Below are positions 32,283-44,400 of a stretch of DNA of 64,000 nucleotides, in pieces. Within the stretch, counting starts at the first letter, position 1; each line of letters begins with the position of its first letter. The notes under the pieces were generated by a model that was given only the letters and a program-made list of their open reading frames with translations, made no database searches and had not been told where the DNA came from. Source of the stretch: Apus apus (taxonomy: Eukaryota > Chordata > Aves > Apodiformes > Apodidae); NCBI RefSeq assembly GCF_020740795.1, contig NC_067294.1:186001-250000 (forward strand), written 5' to 3'. Position numbers and translations under genes: made by a program.

Positions 32283-35200
32283 TGTTAATGTGCCTCTTGG
32301 AAAGGTAAGACTATTTTATTTATTTCCTCAAAGCTAGCACTTACTGCAAAGTTTGCATCATCCAGCTATATTAGTTTTGAAAATATTTTTTTTTAGTTTA
32401 GGAAAACCCTTAGTGGTAGATGCAAATGCCAAAAAGATCCATAAAAATGCATAAAAATACTTTTTGTTTCTAGATATTACTTTTTTTAGAAAAAGAAAAG
32501 ATTATTCACATGAAAAAAATTAACCACCTGTAATTGGACTTAGAATAGGAAATCCCCACTCCCAGAACAGAAACATCCATGTGTGCTTCTCGGGGCTGTC
32601 TGCCTGGGTGATGTGCCAGCATGGGAGAGGGGAAGGAGAATGGGGAGTTACTGACATAACATCTTGGGTCACTTGGCTTTTCAGGTATTGCAGGAATATA
32701 CCAGTAGCTTTTGAAATAAGTATTTCCAAAAATAGAAAAAAAAACCCAAACTATTATTCTGATGTTGGAATTCCAGCCATGCTGATTAGCTCTTGTCTTG
32801 GAGCCTGTGCAGATATGTCAAGTGCCCTGTCAGTGTCTGCATGCTCAGAAAAACCCCTTCAGATTGTATCCATGTGCATGGATTCCATGGTGACTTTCAG
32901 ACTGCTGATTGAACAGCCTCAGAATTAGCTCTGCAGTGTAGTCAAAGGCAGACTGAATTCTTGGCTGCAGAGTATCCATTCCTTCCCTACCCTCAAAGCA
33001 GGTAGGGGAGAACCACACATGAAAATGGAGAAGGATCAGGACCATAAAAAATACAATAAACCCTTCACGTTTTCTGGTAATACTTATGCCCTTTAGGACT
33101 AATTTGAGGGCAGGTTTTTGCTGGTTAGAAAAGCTAATGAGGTGTTTAAGGTCAGAAGTCTACCTACCTCCTACAATTCTATCAGGTTTATTATTATTCA
33201 CTTGCAGCCCTTCTCCCTGTATGTGGCTGCTGGGTCACACCCAGCACAAGTGCTCTGCTAATGTCATGCACTCCTCACTGGTGCAGTCACTGAGCAGGGC
33301 TAATAATCAAGAGAAACATACCATTTTTCTGCCTCAGTGGCGCTGGCAGGGATTATCAGAGCTGCAAGAGAACCAGAGCAGCATCAAGGCTGATTTCATT
33401 GCTGAGGTTTTACATAGTTCCCTTAGGATTGTGTCAAGACTTCACTTTCCCACTCCCTGGCCAAATCTTCCAGGTGTTTTCTGCTTGTCATGGAAGGTTT
33501 AGGGTGTAGATGCCTCTGGTGTAATTTCATGGAGCCCAGGGAGGCTGCTTAGCAGTGAGGTGTGTGGGATATATAAACCTGGTGCTTTTCCAGAGCATTG
33601 CTGTGAACTCCCTTGAATGGTAAGGACAGCTGCAGCAGCCCCAGCATCACAGAAAGCATGGTATCTGTAGAGTGTTTTACCAAAACAAGTCACTCTTCAA
33701 GTGCAAAGCATCAAGTCTTGTAGCAATTCCTCAAAAGCAAGGCAATGGTAAGCAGCTGTTGGCTCCTCACCCATGCCTGATCCCAGTCTTCCCCTCCTCT
33801 ATTTCCCTCTATGGAATCCTCACCCCTCAACACCTGAGGGGAAATCTCAAGACAGAAACAATTGGGGAAGAGTGTTGGCAAGACTGAGAGGGATTTTAGC
33901 AAGGTCATATTTTCTGAAGCTGGAATACATGGAATCAAATAAGGAACACTGATTTGTGTTTCCCATTCATGGTAAAAGCCACTTGCCTACCCAGGGGACT
34001 GGCATTTGAAGTAGCTCAGCAAGGGTGAGCGTGGCCTGGGCAGTGTTCCATCAGCACTTCTGGCTCCTGGAACTACTGAGATGTATATTGTCAGGGGATC
34101 TTTGCAAAACTGCTTTAGTTCCACTGGATGCAAGTTAACTTTGTTAACCTTATCATAAGAAACTTCAAACAAATCCTTGATAAAACAACAACAAAAAAGC
34201 ACAAAGCATCCTTGAAATGTGCCTAGGGTGCCCTTTATAGGTGAAAGGTCTTTGGTTTTCTTGGTGCCTTGGTTCATCCTTCACCAACCTTTTAACAACC
34301 TGAGAGCAAACCATGATGCAATCACAGATGATACTTTCTGGTTCTTCCCTCTAAGAGTAAGCACAGCACTTAGTCCTGTACTTGTCAGATAAGAAAGAGC
34401 AGCCATGGCTGACACCATGTGCAGCAACATGTAATATGCAGACCAGCAGCTCTCTAATTCCTCTTTGTGGGATTTTCCTACCTGCATTTTTTTCTGTGCT
34501 TATGAATGTGCACATTGGCTTATTTGTGCCCACATAAGGAATCTGGTACTCAGTGAATTGTATTGTGTACACTTGAATGCTGAAAGAAGAAAGGCAAAAA
34601 ATGCTCTTTTTTCCCCAGTTTCAAACCCGAGACCTACAATTCCTTTCCATAGGTAGGGAAGGCTTCCTCGGAACAGGAGCAGCAGCCTGAGTGCTGGGGC
34701 TGCTCTGACACCACGGGCAAATCGCCTGCTCTTGTGCCTCCTGTCACTGAAGAATTTTAGGTAGCTTTGGTTAGAGTTACTGAGACTGGTGCACAACTCT
34801 TCCTCTGAAGAAGCAGCCCGTGGGGACTTTTATGGACCAGAGGGCTATACTTGTTGGGTTAAATGGACAGGCTTGACAGATTACCCAGAATTTTCACAGA
34901 GGTCTTTCATACAGACAAACAGAAACAGTTTTAATGTTGATAACTCCAAAGCCAGACCTTGTCAACTTTCTGATTGCTAGACTGCATCTTGTCAGCTGGG
35001 ATAGGTAGGCAGAGGATTTCATCACTTACCTGATACAGATGCTCTTTTTTTAATTATTTTTAGAGTGCCCAGCCACACAGATAAGTCCTTATAAAGGCAA
35101 ATGCTTCCACCTCCCCGATGAAGAGAACATTGTTTACACCTCTTTAAAAAAAATATGTATATATAGAAAAGAACAACTTGTAGCCAAGACTGCAACCACC

Positions 35201-35314
35201 TTGTATTTTAAAGCCATCACTCAAGATTTGTTACTTGACAGTTCCTGTCTAAAGCGATGATATATGCTGCATCTAGTGAAACTCTCTATGTTGAAATTAC
35301 AGAAGGGAAAGAAA

Positions 35315-35320
35315 AATAAA
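35315..35320 (+). terminator. JAKMIP2: Possible proximal poly(A) signal AATAAA
   Basis: A canonical AATAAA hexamer lies about 250 bases into the candidate 3' UTR exon. It could give a short-UTR isoform. Chance occurrence is likely in AT-rich DNA. Confidence 0.25.
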
Positions 35321-37966
35321 CTGTGAACCTACATCACTTTAGGAAGAACTTAAAGGGAAGGAACCACTTTCAGCTGATCAAATCAGTGTGTCTTGGGCAT
35401 GGAACCAAAGTTACCACAGGAAAATCTATCCCTGCTGTGCAGGGCAATAGTTTAAATGTGACACTGTCATCCGACGAAAGGAGCAAAAGTGAACAGGACA
35501 GAGCAGGAGCAACACGAGCTGTGGAGAGATGCTGACAACAGAGCATTCAGTTTGAACTGTCTGGCTTTCTCACTGCAGGGACTCCGATCCCTCTTTGGTT
35601 TTAACCTCAGGAACAAATGACAGCTGCAGGGTGGGGGAAAGAAAGAAGAAACACATTCTGGAGGACAGGAGAGCATGTTTTGTGCTTGAGATCATAACAA
35701 AGCATCGCCCTGCTTGATGAAGAAGGGGAAGAAGAGGGTGTCTGGTGTAAGGAGGATTTCTGGCAGAGTTGTAGCCTCACCTCTCTTCATACTCCCTCCA
35801 TGAAGAACAGCCTCTCTATGGTCAGATACTTGTCATATTCTTTAAAGACTGCCATTGAGATAATAATGACCATACTAGGTTTTACTATTTGAATAATACA
35901 CTGAGGATCACTTGGACCTACAGAGTAGCTTCTGGGACAGTAAAGAAATGTGTTGAAGGACAGAGGGGAAAAAGCCAACCCCTTGTCCATGTGGTATGAC
36001 CCACAAAGCCTCAGCTTGCAACTACTCTGTCTCAGCTTAGAAGAAATGTTTTGGGGTGGCTTGTCAAACTGATTTTGTTAGCTGGCTTCTTGATCAATGA
36101 CACACAAACCAAAAATGGGGAAAAGCTGTGTGAACATGTCCTTATTACAAGTAAGATGTATCACTAGTTCATTTAGATTCTTCCACAGTTAAGAATAACT
36201 AGAAGTAATTTGCATTTCAGAGCCTTACTTACCTGTCTAATCACAAAGCCTGGAACCCCGTCCTAGCATCCATGTCCTAGTGTCCATGGGTCCATGCTTG
36301 TCTTTAGCCAGGAAGAAACATCGCTGAGGAGTGTCACACCTGCCCCATCACGAGGGTCCTGTGCCTGCTGGGGGCAGAGCAGCCAGCTGCACCACCTTCC
36401 CTCTTCTTATGGGTGTGCTGGATGAGCAAGGCATGACAGTACACTGCTCTGAGCCTCCCTTTGCATGGAGTCGTGCCTGTCCAGACATCAGGTTCCTGGG
36501 TCAAGGCTTCTTATTTGAGCTGTGTCTTCCACAATGGAGCCTTAATCTTAACTGGGTGGGAGAAACGATGACTGTCACAAATCAGAAAACTTAGGGTCAG
36601 AACACTGCCTGTGCATTATCTAAATCTTCAACACAGGGCTGGCATGTTCCAACATCTTACACGCAGACTCTGCCCATCAGAAGCTTTAAAAGTGCTTTGC
36701 AAAGAGTCTCTTCTTTGTTTGCTTATTTACTTTTACAGATGAAGCAGCCAAGGCACAAAGCAGTGCAGTAACTTAACACAGCAACTCATCAGGTCAAAAG
36801 CAGTTCCTCAGCCATAGCAGGAATGAAGTTCCTCTGATACTGATGATGCCTGCCCCTCACAGATATTTTTTGGTCAAAAAAGCTTCTAATCACTAAGGTC
36901 CACTCACACAATTGGATTGCAGTGCTGGGCTCTGCTTCTCCACAAAGACTCCTAACATCTTCGTTTCTTGCATACCCTGAGACTGTGTTAAGCCTTCCAT
37001 CAAAGGTTAGAAGCTATTAGCAAGTGATTTGATTTTTTTTTTCCAACTCCTTAAAATTAATTTCCATTATAGAATGACCACATCTTCTTGAAGCAGTCTG
37101 TTTCAGTCAGGGGTTTTACTGAACTCTGCACCAGCTGTATGTTCATTGGCTCATATTTTAAAAAACAGGCTTGTAGGCAGATACATTAAATGAATAGAGG
37201 TACATTGCATGCTCTTTGTTCAAATTCTTTTTCCACCACAGAAGAATCTGTGGATAACAGTCTTGTCCCACACTTGTGACTCCTTTTGATCACTAAGCAA
37301 CTTCACAACATCTTGTTAGCTGAAAAAAAGGGATTTTCCTCTCTGGTTCTTCCCTTCCCCCCCACTCTTCTTTCCCCTGTTGCAGCACCAGTCCATTTCA
37401 TACCACTTGGCTGCAGTGTCCTGGAAGTTAATGCAGGCTGGAAGCTGTTTTCCTGAGCTTTAGGGCCAGCAATTAAAACACTGAGCTCGTCTTGCAGAAG
37501 AGAGGGCAGCACCTGTTTTCTGTGATGGTGCAGTAACGCCCACCTGTGCTTTGTTTAAAAAAACAAGGAGGACTAGTTTGTTTCAAGCAATCACAGGTAA
37601 GGTCATGGCAGGGCTGGAAATACCTAGTTTCAGAACATATGTGACTGATCGTGTGGCAGGTTTCATCATTTAGGCCCTCTGAGCCCTGTTGTGCACTTCT
37701 TTAGTTCTCTTTTTTTCATCATTTCCCCTCACTTTTACATATACATATGCATGCAGGTGCTCCATTTCCAAGGGCTCAGAGTGGGGGCAGTGGACAATCC
37801 ACAGCTGATCTTGCTCTGCAGACTTGTAAAGGGTCTGTGTTCTCTGCAGGGAGCTGAGCAGCAGCTGCTTTACTCCTGCAGCACAACATAAGCCATGCCT
37901 AAAACACACTTGCAGATCTGAGTAATACAAATTCTCTGCTGTCAGCTAGGTCAAAATGGGTTTGAT

Positions 37967-38048
37967 GATTGTGTATATATATATACATGTATCTATATAT
38001 AGCATACATGTATATGTACATATATATACATATATATGCATATATCTA
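37967..38048. repeat. TA/CA-rich microsatellite
   Basis: Imperfect alternating TA and CATA/TGTA steps run for about 80 bases. The tract is self-complementary in parts, so it may form hairpins if transcribed in the candidate JAKMIP2 3' UTR. Confidence 0.8.
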
Positions 38049-39171
38049 TTCCCTATTGTATATAGTAAATTGTTGCTATAGCATATGAAAGCATACTTCT
38101 AGGTATGGGGAACTGAATCTGGACTTGTTTAGCTGCCACAACTGATACATTCCTTGTGCTTTAGTTTTACATCTCATAGGCAACTGGGTTTTGGATCTGT
38201 TTTCCTGGGATCTCCCTCCTTCTCTGTACCTAGGCTGTTCATCTAGGGCTTTCTGCTGTTCCTGATGTTGATTGAGGCAAAGTGTTGAGAATCGTCCCTC
38301 AAACTGGTCACTGCAGACAACATCCCCACCCCAAAACCAACCAGCAAAAAAAACCCCATTTATTGCAGCTTTGAGGGCAGCAAATACAGCCCTGGAGTCC
38401 TCCCGTCCCCCTTTCCGAGGCTGCAGCAGGAGTCCCAGCACCCCAGGCTGTCCATGCCATCAAAGCAGTAGATGCACCACGTGAAGTTCACAGTTTGAGT
38501 CAGCTTGACCAGAACCTTGACTTGCTGCTTTTTCTCTGCTGACTAAGCCAGGATATTTTGAAGACTATTATTTCAATTTAAGCACTTCAGATGAAGGCCT
38601 AGTGAGGTGAGATGCATTCAGGCAGTTGGGGTTGCAGAAGGAAATAGGGCTTCTTGCAGTATTACCAGCCTGGCTCACAGCTCCTCCCTCTCTTGTTGCT
38701 GTGCCTGGAGGACCACGCAGAATTTCTTTTCTGTAGATGTGCCTCATTTTCCAGCTCCCGTCCCTCATTTCAGTGGGAAGCATCCTGTGAACCCCCAAAA
38801 CTCTCTGTTCATGGCATCCCGTGAGGGCTCAGCAGGCCAGGCTCCCCTCCCTAGGGCACGGGGCCATAGTGGCCCACACAGTTGCTGGTGATCAAAGGGT
38901 TCTTTCTTTCCCCTGCCCTCCCTCACATTGGCACCTGCGTGGTTTTATATATACCTTTTGTTCCCATTTTTTTGGTGTCTACTCCAGAACAGAGTTGTAA
39001 ATTACTTGGCAGAATGACCCTTTGATAAACACTGGATATGTATCTGTACTATATGTATTAACGTGTAGGAGAGAATCCTTATTGTATGTAAAGTTTTATG
39101 AATGGTTATTTTTTAATTTATGTATTTAATATAGGATTCAATGACCTCTGGTGTTTTAGTTTGTATAAAAA

Positions 39172-39177
39172 AATAAA
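39172..39177 (+). terminator. JAKMIP2: Likely distal poly(A) signal of JAKMIP2
   Basis: AATAAA lies in a strongly AT-rich stretch (about 38940-39210) that ends abruptly at a CpG island. T/G-rich sequence (GGTGTCTGTCTGG) follows about 45 bases downstream, as expected of a cleavage region. It is the last canonical + strand signal before the composition change. Confidence 0.55.
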
Positions 39178-39239
39178 ACAGCATTTTTAAAAAAAATCAC
39201 TTTACATTCACGGAGATACTCGGTGTCTGTCTGGACTCA

Positions 39240-39970
39240 TTTCAGAAGAATCCTCTTAAGGCAGCCCCAGGCACGCGGGCCTCGCCGTCTCTGCGCCGGG
39301 GGGCTGGAGCACCGCGCGGGGGCTGGAGCACCGCGCCGGGCGGCTGGAGCACCGCCCGGGGGGCTGGAGCACCGCGCCGGGGGGCTGGAGCACCGCCCGG
39401 GGGGCTGGAGCACCGCGCCGGGCGGCTGGAGCACCGCGCCGGGGGGCTGGAGCACCGCGCGGGGGCTGGAGCACCGCGCCGGGGGGCTGGAGCACCGCCC
39501 GGGGGGCTGGAGCACCGCGCCGGGCGGGACCCTGCGGCGTGAGGCTCGTTCGGTTCGGCCGGGCGAGCTGTGCGGGCCGGGCCCGCAGCACCGCCAGGGG
39601 GCAGCACCGCGCTGCGCCGCCGGCGCTGCCTGGCTGCGGGGCGGGGCGCGGGGCGGGGGGCGGTGCGGGGCGCGGGGCGGGGCCCGCAGCACAGAGCGGG
39701 GCGCTGCTGAAAAACAGTCGGCAGAAGCTCATCAGAGTCGGAGGGAAACCCGAAGAGCAAGAGGCGTGGCGGGCCCAGGCGCGTCTCCGTGATGTGCCGC
39801 ACTTCGCCATCCCGCCTGCCCCGCCTCGCCCAGGGCGCTGTGCGGGGTCCTGCGGCTGCGGCCGGGGCGGCAGGAGCAGCAGCGCTTTTGTTGCGTTGGT
39901 TGTCAGAGAGACCAAATATTGTGCGGCCCTGATCCCGGAGGCGAAGGGCAGAACAGCTCTTGGAGCTGCG
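39240..39970. promoter_or_regulatory. Unassigned CpG island between JAKMIP2 and DPYSL3
   Basis: GC- and CpG-dense block immediately 3' of the JAKMIP2 end, with several GGGGCGGGG/GGGGCGGGGC Sp1-type boxes around 39640-39685. The first part is a minisatellite. No coding exon was recognised; the long open frames on both strands reflect stop-poor composition. It may be a promoter for an unannotated non-coding transcript, a distal DPYSL3 promoter, or a CpG-rich repeat with no promoter role. Confidence 0.55.
39302..39525. repeat. GC-rich minisatellite, 11 copies of a 19-21 base unit
   Basis: The core GGCTGGAGCACCGC occurs 11 times, starting at 39302, 39321, 39342, 39362, 39383, 39403, 39424, 39445, 39464, 39485 and 39505. 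Copies differ in the linker (CGCGGG, CCGGGG or GCCGGGCGG type), giving spacings of 19, 20 or 21. G runs between cores allow quadruplex formation on the + strand. Confidence 0.95.
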
Positions 39971-41224
39971 AGCGCGACCAAAAAGAACTTGGAAGGAAAA
40001 TGCCGAGAAAAACGCGAAGGGAAGTCTGAGAGGGGAAATGGAAAGCATGTTGTGAAAGTGCAAAGTCGTAGCCAAGAGTTTAAACCTATCTTTTTACACT
40101 CAAATCCCAAACCTAAGATAAAGAGTATTATATTGCCACAGAATAGCCTAGCATGTACATGTATTCTTTACTTTTTTTTTTAATTACTATCTTTCCCAAG
40201 ATCCTCTGCAGCTCGTGTCTTCAAAGTGTTCTCAGAAGATCGAAACACATTAAATGGATTCAAGACACAGGAATTTAGATCTCTACTATTACATTTAGAG
40301 TTAATTTAGTTCACATCATTTTTATGACATTAACAAGAGCTCTGACACCAGATTATGGGTGTTTCTCTGGGGCAGCTACAAGGTGTCTCCAGCTGCAAGG
40401 CAATCAAGAGGATGGGACAATACTGGGGAGCCCCAGATGTCTGTGATGTGGTGGAGAGAGGACAAGCCTTGCCTGAGGCTGCCCTGGGTCTGTGACAGTA
40501 TTTCAACCTGCCCCTGCGTGGGAAGCAGCCCGGTGTGGTGGCAGCCAGAACGGGCTGCAGCTGTTTGGGCTCCCCTCAAAGCACATCCATTTTGCCCGGT
40601 CTCACCATCAAACAGGGCTTGGGTGAGCACAGGGGTGAGCTGTGCTGCAGAGGGTTCCTCTGCCAGGGCAGGCACGGCCAGGCCTCATGGCTGGTGTGAA
40701 AGGAAGTATGACTGCAAGGAAAAGGGTTTCTGTGTTGTCTCTGCAGCCCATTTGGATGGCAGTAGTTTTCCATTGTTTGGGAGATTGTCTAAACATAGTA
40801 AAAGCCCTAATGACTGGCAGCGTGCCATCTGCTCTGTGTCAGGGTGGGGGGGCAGAGCCTCTGAACACGGCAGAAAAATACATTCCAAAGCCCCATTCCC
40901 ACTTGGACTGAGGAGCATCCCACAGCTTGTGCCACACTGACAAGAGGCCATTGTGCAGTGCCTGCTGCAGTCCCTGCCACCAAGTGACAGCCATGAACAA
41001 GTTGCTTTGCACAACAAAGAAAATCCTGCTAAAACATTTTAGAGGCCTGGAGCAGGACGGAGACTAGAGACATAATGATTTCAGTGTGTACAACAGATGG
41101 AGGCTGTAGAGTATGGAGCCACTAATCTATGGATTACAGGCTCCCTAATTACAGACTGACACCACTTCTGAGGCACTACCAGCCATCAGGGGGATCTTAA
41201 GGATCCGTGCTCAACAGCCTGGTG

Positions 41225-41400
41225 CCATGTTAGGCATAACTAGGGAAGAACACAGATTGGAAAATGTAACTGTACCAACCTCTTGCATGTTTGTGTCTTG
41301 GAATGCTGCATGGAGTTCTGGTCTGCAGATCTTGAAAAGAGGATAGCAGTGCTGGAGATGGTCCAGAAGAGTCTGGGATGGGTGCTCAAAGACATGGACC
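41225..41400 (+). mobile_element. Old LINE fragment of CR1/L2 type
   Basis: The + strand frame from 41283 reads LECCMEFWSADLEKRIAVLE followed by MVQK. This fits the pattern at the C-terminal end of CR1/L2 reverse transcriptases: a Cys/Phe-Trp motif, then K-I--LE-VQ. Flanking sequence is too diverged to delimit, so the ends are approximate. Confidence 0.55.
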
Positions 41401-44400
41401 ACAGCTGCACCCAAGCAGGCCCCTCAGCCACAGGTGCTCCCTCGAGGATGAACGTCAGCCACTCAGTCACACACTTCTCAACATCTCAGGGGATTCTGTA
41501 AGAACCAATAACAAAGTCCGATCTTCAGCACCTCCAAATGTGAACCTTGACATTAACCATAATACTTATCCCCGTGTGGTCCTATCTTATTGATTCCTGG
41601 CCTGGGAGCAGATGGAAACTTATTATTCCTGCTACTTTGTGCCTAATTCTGCCCCAGTTTGTTATACAACAAATTATACACCAAGATCTACAGATCCCAC
41701 AAAACTGAACCCTGTTATCAACTCTAGCACTGCACTTAACTGACACCTTTGAACTGGGACACCAGAACTAAATCGATCGGCAGCCAAGCAGGTGACCCCA
41801 TTGTGGTTGGCATGGCCCAAACGAGGGTCATTTATAAACTAAGTTCATCAGCTCTTTTGTTCCAGATCCCTACATGATAATGGTTGGGATAGAAAACAGC
41901 TTCCACATAGATGAAACTGGAGGGCCTACCTAGAACTATTCTATTACATAGAACATATCCTATTTTTAATCTAGATGGGAACATATATAGCAAGCCAAAA
42001 GAAAGTTCGAACTTCAAACAGTGTGCATGACTGTTACATTCTCCTTTACAGTGCACAGGTTATACTTCACATAGGTATCAACTAAAAATGCTTCTGGTGC
42101 AGGCCTTAGGCCATTCAGACTTACAATTCACTGTATATTAATTTACATTTTCTCCAGTATTTCAGAAAAGCAATCAAAGACACGATATATTAAAAACAAG
42201 TGACCAGTAACTAGCATAAGTATTTAAATATGAAAATAAGTATATTGCAGCATTTGCCTGGCTGCATGAAGTGGGTAATCTGCAGAAGTGAAAGCCAGTG
42301 ATCATGAGATAGGGGTCTCTAAGAGTCTGGTATTTGAGGGGTGTGTGTCACTGTACCACTGAATATGTGGGTGAAGATTATTGCCTGCCAGAGCTGCTGG
42401 GAAGAATCTTGACAAGCTGGGTTAAAAGCAGAGACCTAGTAAGTGAATCTCGCACAGCTCATAAGATATTGTTTGTTCTGTGAAAAAAGTGTCCAGAGCT
42501 CTCATGCCAAGCCTAAACTAAAAACCACACAAATATGCACATTTATGAGATTCTGATTTTTAGAGGACTCAGGGAGAAGCAATATTTATAAAACAAGGTG
42601 ACTTGAAGGAAGAATCTGAATATTATAAAAAAATGGCATTGGTTCATCTGGTTTCTTTTGGACTCCTAAAGCAGAGTTGCTGAGTTACTGCATTCTTGTC
42701 TGATGTCCTACATGAGATTGTATTATTAAGTCGAGAGACACAGCTGCTTGTTCCTGCTCCCTGCTCAGCATTTCTCCATTGCTGCAGCAACCCAGACAGC
42801 AAACCCCCACGGATGGGCTCGCTCCTATCAGACACTTCTCCCTCCCCGGGCCTCCCTGCAAAGCATGGGGGCTCCTCTCAGCCTTCTCATGAATAAGCAT
42901 CAGTTAAAGTCAGCAGCTTCACCAAGGAGTGGGACAGACCCTGTCTGATGCACAGGCAGCTGTGCTGCTCGCTGGACTCTTCCTGCTCTGTGGGTGACAC
43001 TGGGGTCTCCTGGCAGCAGCAGGTCTGGGTTGGTGACCACAGCAGACACCAGCTTCCTTCCTGCCCTCAGCCACAGTGATGATCTCACGGCTCCAGAATG
43101 CCTTCACACTGCAGAGGAGCAGCCTGCAACCACCCACAGACCTCTCTGCTGCAGAAAGCTGCCCTGCTCGGGGACGTGCAGTGCTCTGCATGAACCAACA
43201 CTCCTCTGGAATGCTTCAGCTCCGTATCCAGCAGCTACACCCAAAGCTGGCTACGGCTGCCTGTCAGTCCTCGGGGGGAAGGTGCCTCTCGCTGTTGTTA
43301 AAGACACAGCAGAAACTCTTGCTGTGCCTTCTTTCTGAGGCCTGATCCAGCGTCTCGGCTGAGCTGCACGTCTGCTCACCAGCTCTGCTGACTGCCAGAA
43401 GCTTCAAAGGCTCAGGTCCTGAGCAGACCAGCTCCTTTTTGAACTAACTACGACAGAAATGCAGTAAGGATTATATAATACCGACTCACTGATTTTTATT
43501 TCTTTATAATATCCCTAATTAGGTTATGTGCATTCAGAGATTTGAATCCAAAAGCTTCTGGAACTGGAAGTCCTTTGTTTGTACATTCTTTGTATGTTTT
43601 CAACCATACCAGAAGTTCAGTAATGTTACCCTGACACAAAACGTATTTTACAGAGCAAGATTATTCTGCCTTGCATGGTCCAGGGGAAACATAATGAGCT
43701 TCACTTCCTGGTGACAGATAAAGGAGGTCTGAAAGCACTGCCTTTCCCCCTCAATGGGGAATTCACTGCCCTTCCAGAAACTTTGCTGGCAACAGACAGT
43801 TTTCAACAGCAGTTTCTAACTTAGGGATCTGAACTCTTGTCAAGGAATGAAGAGCATACAATTGGATGTTTCCTAGGATTAATGGAGAGTACACACTGAA
43901 AAAGGAGGAGGGCAAATGGCAGATTTGGAAGTACTCAGGACACAGGAAAATGAGTCCATTTTCATTACGTACCTAAAAAAATATTTTAATTAATGAAACC
44001 TGAGCAAATTCTACATGAACGTTCTGACAAGTAGCACATTATCTCTTAGGTCCCGAGTATGCAACCCACGATACAATCTTTAACTTAAAAACATGGAAAA
44101 ATTCTAAGCTACATCATTATTAATCAGGAATGTAGAACATGTGGAACATTATTTCAGGATGAGAAGCACAGTATCTACCAGTTCTCTCAGTTAACTTGTT
44201 ACAGGGCTGTTCTTGGCCTGTTCCCAGCAGTGTCCCCGTGCAGGACACCTTCCTGATGCCTGCACTGTCCCCAGCACTTCAGACCTCCTGGCTGCTACAG
44301 CTGCCCTCTTGTTGTCAAAGCCCTGCAGAGAAAATCTGGACCTCTCTGGCCTTTTCTTATCATTGTGTAAATGAGTTAGAAACTATAACTGTGCAGGTCA

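Larger units (their letters stand above)
32283..39190 (+). other. JAKMIP2: Probable JAKMIP2 3' UTR, apparently spliced (ends approximate)
   Basis: After the stop, 22 bases lead to a consensus donor AAAG|GTAAGA at 32305. Candidate acceptors are the T-rich site ending TTATTTTTAG at 35063, and TTTTTCCCCAG ending at 34618. The stretch from about 35064 to 39190 is AT-rich and free of recognisable genes, and ends with an AATAAA signal. This would give a 3' UTR exon of roughly 4 kb, plausible for a neuronal gene. An unspliced UTR or an earlier end remains possible. Confidence 0.5.

Noticed and set aside
39223..40183. Long open frames on both strands over the 39.3 kb minisatellite (up to 284 codons)
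   Set aside because: They consist of repeated units such as GGLEHRA or CSSPPGA produced by the tandem array, with no homology or splice context.
40359..40940. 193-codon + strand frame in the intergenic region
   Set aside because: No known domain, rich in Trp/Ser/Cys as expected of random GC-moderate DNA, and overlapped by equally long minus-strand frames.
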